Positions 60,221-64,000 of a DNA stretch of 64,000 nt are shown one piece after another. The stretch is taken from NCBI GenBank assembly GCA_937873495.1, contig CALMXZ010000003.1, positions 62,001-126,000 of the forward strand, read 5' to 3'. Under the pieces are notes generated by a model. The model had not been told where the DNA came from. It was given only the letters and a program-made list of their open reading frames with translations, and searched no databases. The stretch is from an uncultured Trueperaceae bacterium (lineage in GTDB: Bacteria; Deinococcota; Deinococci; Deinococcales; Trueperaceae). The translations under genes and the position numbers were made by a program. Each line of letters starts with the position of its first letter. The stretch's first letter is position 1.

Positions 60221-63115
60221 ATGACCCCGCTCGAGCTGCGCCTCGAGGGGTTCACGTGCTACCGCGACCAGGCCGTCATCGACTTCACCGGACCGGGCGC
60301 CGGCCTGTTCGCGGTGACCGGCCCGACAGGGGCCGGCAAGTCGACGCTCCTCGACGCCTTGACGTACGCGCTGTACGGCCAGACGCCCCGGCTCGGCGGT
60401 AGGGGCCTCGAAGCCCTCGTGAGCCCCGGCGCGCCGAGCATGTTCGTGCAGCTCACGTTCAGGGCGGCGACCGGCGTCTACCGCGTGACGCGCGCCGCTC
60501 AGCGCAAGCCCGGCGGCGTCGCGAGCGAGGTGCGCGTCGAGCAGGCCGACGCGGCGGCGCAGCACGGTGGCTGGCGCCAGCTTCCCGCCAGCGAGCGCGT
60601 GCGTGACGCCAACAAGGCCATCGAGGAGATCGTGGGGTTGGACTACGGCGGCTTCACGCGCGCCGTCCTGCTGCCCCAGGGCGCCTTCGACGAGTTCCTG
60701 CGCGGTGATGTCGGCGAGCGGCGCAGGCTGCTCGTCAGCCTCCTCGGGCTCGACAGGGTCGAGGAGGTGCGGGGGCTCGCCAGCCGCATCGGGCGCGATG
60801 CCGAGACCGTCGCGAAGGGCCTGACGAGCCGGCTCGAGGAGGACTACGCGGGCGTCGGGGCGGGCGCCGTCCGCGAGCTGGAGGAGCGGCAGACCGAGCT
60901 GCAGGCGCGGGCGACCGGCCTCGATACCCTCCTGGCCGAGGCGGAGGCCAGCCTGGCCGCCGCTGAGGAGCGCGCGCGGCTCCAGGCGGCGCTGGCGACC
61001 CACCAGGGGCGCCGCGCCGCGCTGCTCCAGGACGCCGAGCGGGTGGCGGGTGTCGAGGCCGAGATCGGCGCCGCACGGCGGGCCGCCGAGGTGGCGCCGC
61101 TCCTCGACCTGGCCGAGCGGGCCGCCGAGCGGCTCGCCGAGCTCGCCGACCGGAGGGTGAGCGCCGAGGCGCGGGCGAACGAGCGGCGGGCGGCCGCCGG
61201 CGCAGCGGCCGACGCCCTCACGGCCGTGCAGGACACGGTCGCGGCCCGCCTGCCACAGGCAGAGGCCGAGCTGGCGGCGCTCGCAGCGGCCGCGCCCGCG
61301 CTGACCACCCTCGAGCGCCTCGGCGGCGAGGTGGCCGACCTCCTCGCTCCGAGCGGGGCGGACCCCGGTGGCAGGCTCATCGACGAGACGGCGTGGGGCA
61401 GGCTGCAGTTGGCCGACGGCCTGCTCGACGGCCTGGCGCGGGCGGAGACGGCGCGCGCGCGAGCCGGCGAGCGCCTGGGCGACGCCGAGGTGGAGGCGGC
61501 GAACGCCAGGGCGGTGGCGGAGCGCCTGGGCGGGGAGCTGGAGGCGAGGACCGAGGCTGGCAAGGAGCTGCGGAGCGAGGCCGACCGCCGCGAAGCGGCC
61601 CTCCGGGCCGCCCACCTGGCCCACGCCGCGGCGGCCGTGCGGGCCCACGTCCACGTCGGTGACGACTGCCCCGTGTGCGGCAACGTCGTCGAGGCGTTGA
61701 CCGACGGGGGAGGCGACGCGGAGGTCGGCGACGCCGAGGCCGCAGCCGCCGCGGCCAAACTGGCGCTGGAGCGCGCGCGCGGCGAGTTCGCCGAGTTCAA
61801 GGGGCGCCTTGGGGCGGCGCAGACACGGGCGGCCGGTGCGGCGCAGGTCGTGGCGGAGGCGCGTGCCAGGGCCGACGAGGCGGCACGGGAGCTTGCGACA
61901 GCCCTGGCCCGCGTCCAGGAGCTGCTCCCCGTCGCCGCGGAGGCGCGCGCGGACGCCGCCGGGCTGAGGGCGACGCTCGAGACGGCCAGGCGGGCGGCGC
62001 TGGCCGCCCACGCCCGGGCGGTGGCCGCGGACCTGACGGCGGCCGGCGCCGACCTCGACGCGCTCGCGCGGGTCGGGGCCGAAGCGCGCATGGGGCGGCT
62101 GGAACGTGAGGTGTCCCAGCACCGGTCCCGGCTCGCCTCCGCCTCCGCCGCCCATGAGACGGCCGAACGCGAGGCCGCCGCCGCGGCCGGCGAGTTGGCG
62201 ACGGCGGCGGACCGCGCGGCCGACGCGGAAGCGGCGAGCACCGCAGCCGGCGAGCGACTGCTCACCGCCGCGGCGGCGCGGGGGTTCGCCGACGTGGCGA
62301 CCGTGCGCGGAGCCATGCGGGCTCCGGCAGCGGTGGAGGAGCTGGCGGCGGTCGTCGACGAGCACCGCCGGGAGCTGGGGAGCGTCGGAGCCCGGATCGC
62401 CGAGGTGGAGACGGCGCTGCTCGGCCTCGCCGCGCTCGACGACCCGCGCGGCCTCGGGGCCGCGGGCGTGGCGGACGGGTTGCGGTCACGCCTAAAGGCC
62501 TTGCGTGACGAGCGCACTGCCGTCGCCGCGGCGCTCGGCACGACGACGGGCGAGCTGGCGCGCGCCAAGGACGCGCTGGAGCGCAAGCGCGCCCTCACCT
62601 CGCAACTGACCGAGGCCAACGCGCGCGCCGAGCTCCACAAGCAGCTGGCCACCGACCTGCGGAGCGACCGGTTCCAGGAGTACTTGATGACCCACGTCCA
62701 GCAGCGCCTGGCGCGCCGGGCGTCTGCGACGCTGCGCAACGTCACCGACGGACGCTTCGACCTTCACCTGGTGGACGGCGACTACCTGGTTGCCGACCAG
62801 TGGACGGGCGGCGAGCTCCGCAGCGCGCGTACGCTCTCGGGTGGCGAGAGCTTCGTGGCGAGCCTCGCGCTCGCACTGGCGCTCTCGGACACCCTGGCGG
62901 GCAACGCGGCCCTCGGGGCGCTGTTCCTAGACGAGGGCTTCGGCACCCTCGACGCCGGGACCTTGGAGGCCGTCACCGCCGTGCTGGAGTCGTTGACGGA
63001 CGAGGGGCGCATGGTCGGGGTCATCACCCACGTCTCCGAGCTGAGCGAACGACTTCCGGCCAGGCTGCTGGTGACCAAGGGGCAGACGGGCTCCACCGTC
63101 GCGTGGGACACCTGA
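60221..63115 (+). CDS. sbcC: Exonuclease subunit SbcC (Rad50-like ATPase)
   Basis: This 964-residue SMC-like ATPase holds DNA ends for SbcD. The N-terminal half-domain has Walker A GPTGAGKST (34-42) and the Q-loop (AVLLPQGAFDEFLRG); two long Ala/Arg/Glu-rich coiled coils follow, interrupted by the zinc hook C483-P-V-C486; the C-terminal half-domain has the signature LSGGESFVASLALALAL and Walker B LFLDEGFGTLDAGTLEAV. The coiled coil is extremely alanine-rich. Convergent with nrdR, stops 12 nt apart. Confidence 0.96.
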   Translation: MTPLELRLEGFTCYRDQAVIDFTGPGAGLFAVTGPTGAGKSTLLDALTYALYGQTPRLGGRGLEALVSPGAPSMFVQLTFRAATGVYRVTRAAQRKPGGVASEVRVEQADAAAQHGGWRQLPASERVRDANKAIEEIVGLDYGGFTRAVLLPQGAFDEFLRGDVGERRRLLVSLLGLDRVEEVRGLASRIGRDAETVAKGLTSRLEEDYAGVGAGAVRELEERQTELQARATGLDTLLAEAEASLAAAEERARLQAALATHQGRRAALLQDAERVAGVEAEIGAARRAAEVAPLLDLAERAAERLAELADRRVSAEARANERRAAAGAAADALTAVQDTVAARLPQAEAELAALAAAAPALTTLERLGGEVADLLAPSGADPGGRLIDETAWGRLQLADGLLDGLARAETARARAGERLGDAEVEAANARAVAERLGGELEARTEAGKELRSEADRREAALRAAHLAHAAAAVRAHVHVGDDCPVCGNVVEALTDGGGDAEVGDAEAAAAAAKLALERARGEFAEFKGRLGAAQTRAAGAAQVVAEARARADEAARELATALARVQELLPVAAEARADAAGLRATLETARRAALAAHARAVAADLTAAGADLDALARVGAEARMGRLEREVSQHRSRLASASAAHETAEREAAAAAGELATAADRAADAEAASTAAGERLLTAAAARGFADVATVRGAMRAPAAVEELAAVVDEHRRELGSVGARIAEVETALLGLAALDDPRGLGAAGVADGLRSRLKALRDERTAVAAALGTTTGELARAKDALERKRALTSQLTEANARAELHKQLATDLRSDRFQEYLMTHVQQRLARRASATLRNVTDGRFDLHLVDGDYLVADQWTGGELRSARTLSGGESFVASLALALALSDTLAGNAALGALFLDEGFGTLDAGTLEAVTAVLESLTDEGRMVGVITHVSELSERLPARLLVTKGQTGSTVAWDT

Positions 63116-63127
63116 CGGGCTTGAACG

Positions 63128-63586
63128 TCAGCCCTTGGTCTCGCCCTTGTCCTCCAGCTGCTTGATCTCCTCGATGAAGCGCCCGACCGATTCGAAGTCG
63201 CCGTAGACGCTCAGGAACCGGATGTACGACACGCTGTCCGTGTCCTGCAGGAACTGGAGCACCCGCCTGCCGATCTCCTCGCTGGCTATCTCGGGCGTGC
63301 CCGTCTCGTCCTCGAACGAGTAGGCGAACTCCCGCAACTGCTTCTCGCCCACGGGGCGCTTGTTGCAGGCGATGCGCAGCTTGTCGAGCAGCTTGTCGGG
63401 GTTGAACGCTTCCAGGCGCCCGGAACGCTTGCGGACCAGTAGGGCCTCGAACTGGGCGCGCTCGTAGGTGGTGAAGCGCCGCGAGCACGCGACGCACTCG
63501 CGCCGGCGCCGGATGGCAGCGCCCTCGTCGGAAGGGCGCGAGTTGATCACGCGCGTGTCCTCAGCCGAGCAGTACGGGCACCTCAC
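63128..63586 (-). CDS. nrdR: Transcriptional repressor NrdR
   Basis: This 152-residue regulator represses ribonucleotide-reductase genes in response to dATP/ATP. It has the N-terminal zinc ribbon (MRCPYCSAEDTRVINSR, with the second pair in RECVACSRRFTTYE) and the ATP-cone domain (KRSGRLEAFNPDKLLDKLRIAC). Length is standard. The GTG start lies 6 nt after the upstream gene's stop. It could act on NrdR boxes elsewhere; none was found in this window. Confidence 0.97.
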   Translation of the reverse strand: MRCPYCSAEDTRVINSRPSDEGAAIRRRRECVACSRRFTTYERAQFEALLVRKRSGRLEAFNPDKLLDKLRIACNKRPVGEKQLREFAYSFEDETGTPEIASEEIGRRVLQFLQDTDSVSYIRFLSVYGDFESVGRFIEEIKQLEDKGETKG

Positions 63587-63592
63587 GGCCGC

Positions 63593-64000
63593 TCAGGAAC
63601 GCCGGCGCGCGAGCGGCCACGGCTCGCCAAGGTCGTCGTCATCGATCAGGTCGTCGTGACCCACCCCCTGGAGGTTGCGCAGGTCGCCGTAGAGGTCGTT
63701 AGCGGACTCGAGGCCCGACAACGTGGTGGTGCCGTCCTCCGCCACCAGGTGGCGCAGGGCCGGGCCGTCCGGCAACCCGAGATCGGCGGCCCAGTCGTCG
63801 AAGTAGTCGAGCGCGCCGTCTTCCAGGTCGTCCTCGGCGCCGGCGTCGTCCGCCTCGGCGCCCAGCCGCCTGAGGCCGGGGGCGGCCTGCAGCGTCTCGG
63901 CGTCCAGGTCGTCGGGCGCCAGCTCGTCCGACTCGAGGTCGTCCGACTCCAGGTCGGCGGACCCGAGGTCGTCCAGCCCGCCGTCGGCGGCAACGTGGCC
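63593..64000 (-). CDS. Acidic protein of unknown function (C-terminal part)
   Basis: The frame is open to the right edge and supplies 135 residues of a longer protein that ends 6 nt before nrdR. The sequence is very Asp/Glu-rich in an LESDDLESDELAPDDLD-like repeat, then LDYFDDWAADLGLPDGPALRHLV and an acidic stretch DDLIDDDDLGEPW before a basic end LARRRS. No family is recognised. It probably shares a transcript with nrdR. Confidence 0.6.
   Translation of the reverse strand, partial: GHVAADGGLDDLGSADLESDDLESDELAPDDLDAETLQAAPGLRRLGAEADDAGAEDDLEDGALDYFDDWAADLGLPDGPALRHLVAEDGTTTLSGLESANDLYGDLRNLQGVGHDDLIDDDDLGEPWPLARRRS

Noticed and set aside
60155-62365. A 736-codon minus-strand frame opposite sbcC
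   Set aside because: Artefact of the alanine/arginine-rich coiled-coil codons of sbcC on the other strand.

Overview
The window is high-GC DNA (about 70% by eye) packed with bacterial genes, many joined by 4-nt ATGA or GTGA stop/start overlaps. The set points to the Deinococcota, most likely a relative of Truepera: a Thermus-type V/A-ATPase operon in the order I-K-E-C-F-A-B-D, a futalosine hydrolase (MqnB), NurA-HerA, SbcDC, an RqcH-type NFACT protein, and many genes that look leaderless. The assignment is inferred from gene content, not from a database search. No rRNA, tRNA, CRISPR array, insertion sequence or prophage was recognised.

Layout. 1-6286: V-type ATPase operon (5' end outside the window) closed by a hairpin terminator. 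6440-11563: an Aap-type amino-acid ABC transporter (binding protein, two permeases, ATPase) with its own promoter; the first permease carries a large insertion containing an EF-hand loop. 11677-17930: a PilT/PilU-family motor ATPase, RimO, FolC with an unknown Gly/Arg-tailed protein, and an HD-GYP protein. 17917-25631: SerS, GatC, a six-gene minus-strand stretch (DUF554, YtkA-like protein, VanY peptidase, polyferredoxin, FixH-like lipoprotein, amidase) and PhoU. 25757-35191: a soluble two-component pair, a membrane protein with a glycosyltransferase, patatin, arginase, Zwf behind a fragment of 6-phosphogluconate dehydrogenase, TyrS and PfkA. 35270-47686: PntA1-PntA2-PntB, ClpB with a HAIR-like operator inside its promoter, a SulP transporter, a PIG-L deacetylase, a TPR protein with RqcH, and Fba. 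47735-53260: GltX-FtsY-MqnB-small membrane protein, UppP, and RplM-RpsI. 53405-63115: a penicillin acylase fused by overlap to nurA-herA, followed by sbcD-sbcC. 63128-64000: NrdR behind an acidic unknown protein.

The most striking feature that the gene list does not show is transcriptional. Fifteen genes have a TAnnnT -10 hexamer only 6-10 nt before the start codon, so their mRNAs should begin at or within about 3 nt of the start. In three further cases (before pilT, the glycosyltransferase and zwf) the same arrangement points not at the gene but at a mini-ORF of 8 to 27 codons that contains ribosome-binding sequence for the next gene and ends on or beside its start codon. The zwf mini-ORF ends in the N-terminal NAD(P)-binding signature of 6-phosphogluconate dehydrogenase, so it looks like the stub of a deleted gnd gene now acting as a leader. 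These are the best candidates for something undescribed.

Functionally the window links energy coupling (V-ATPase, transhydrogenase), NADPH and glycolysis (Zwf, PntAB, PfkA, Fba), double-strand-break end processing (NurA, HerA, SbcCD), translation and protein quality control (SerS, TyrS, GltX, GatC, RimO, RqcH, ClpB, FtsY) and cell-envelope work (UppP, VanY, amidase, glycosyltransferase, penicillin acylase).
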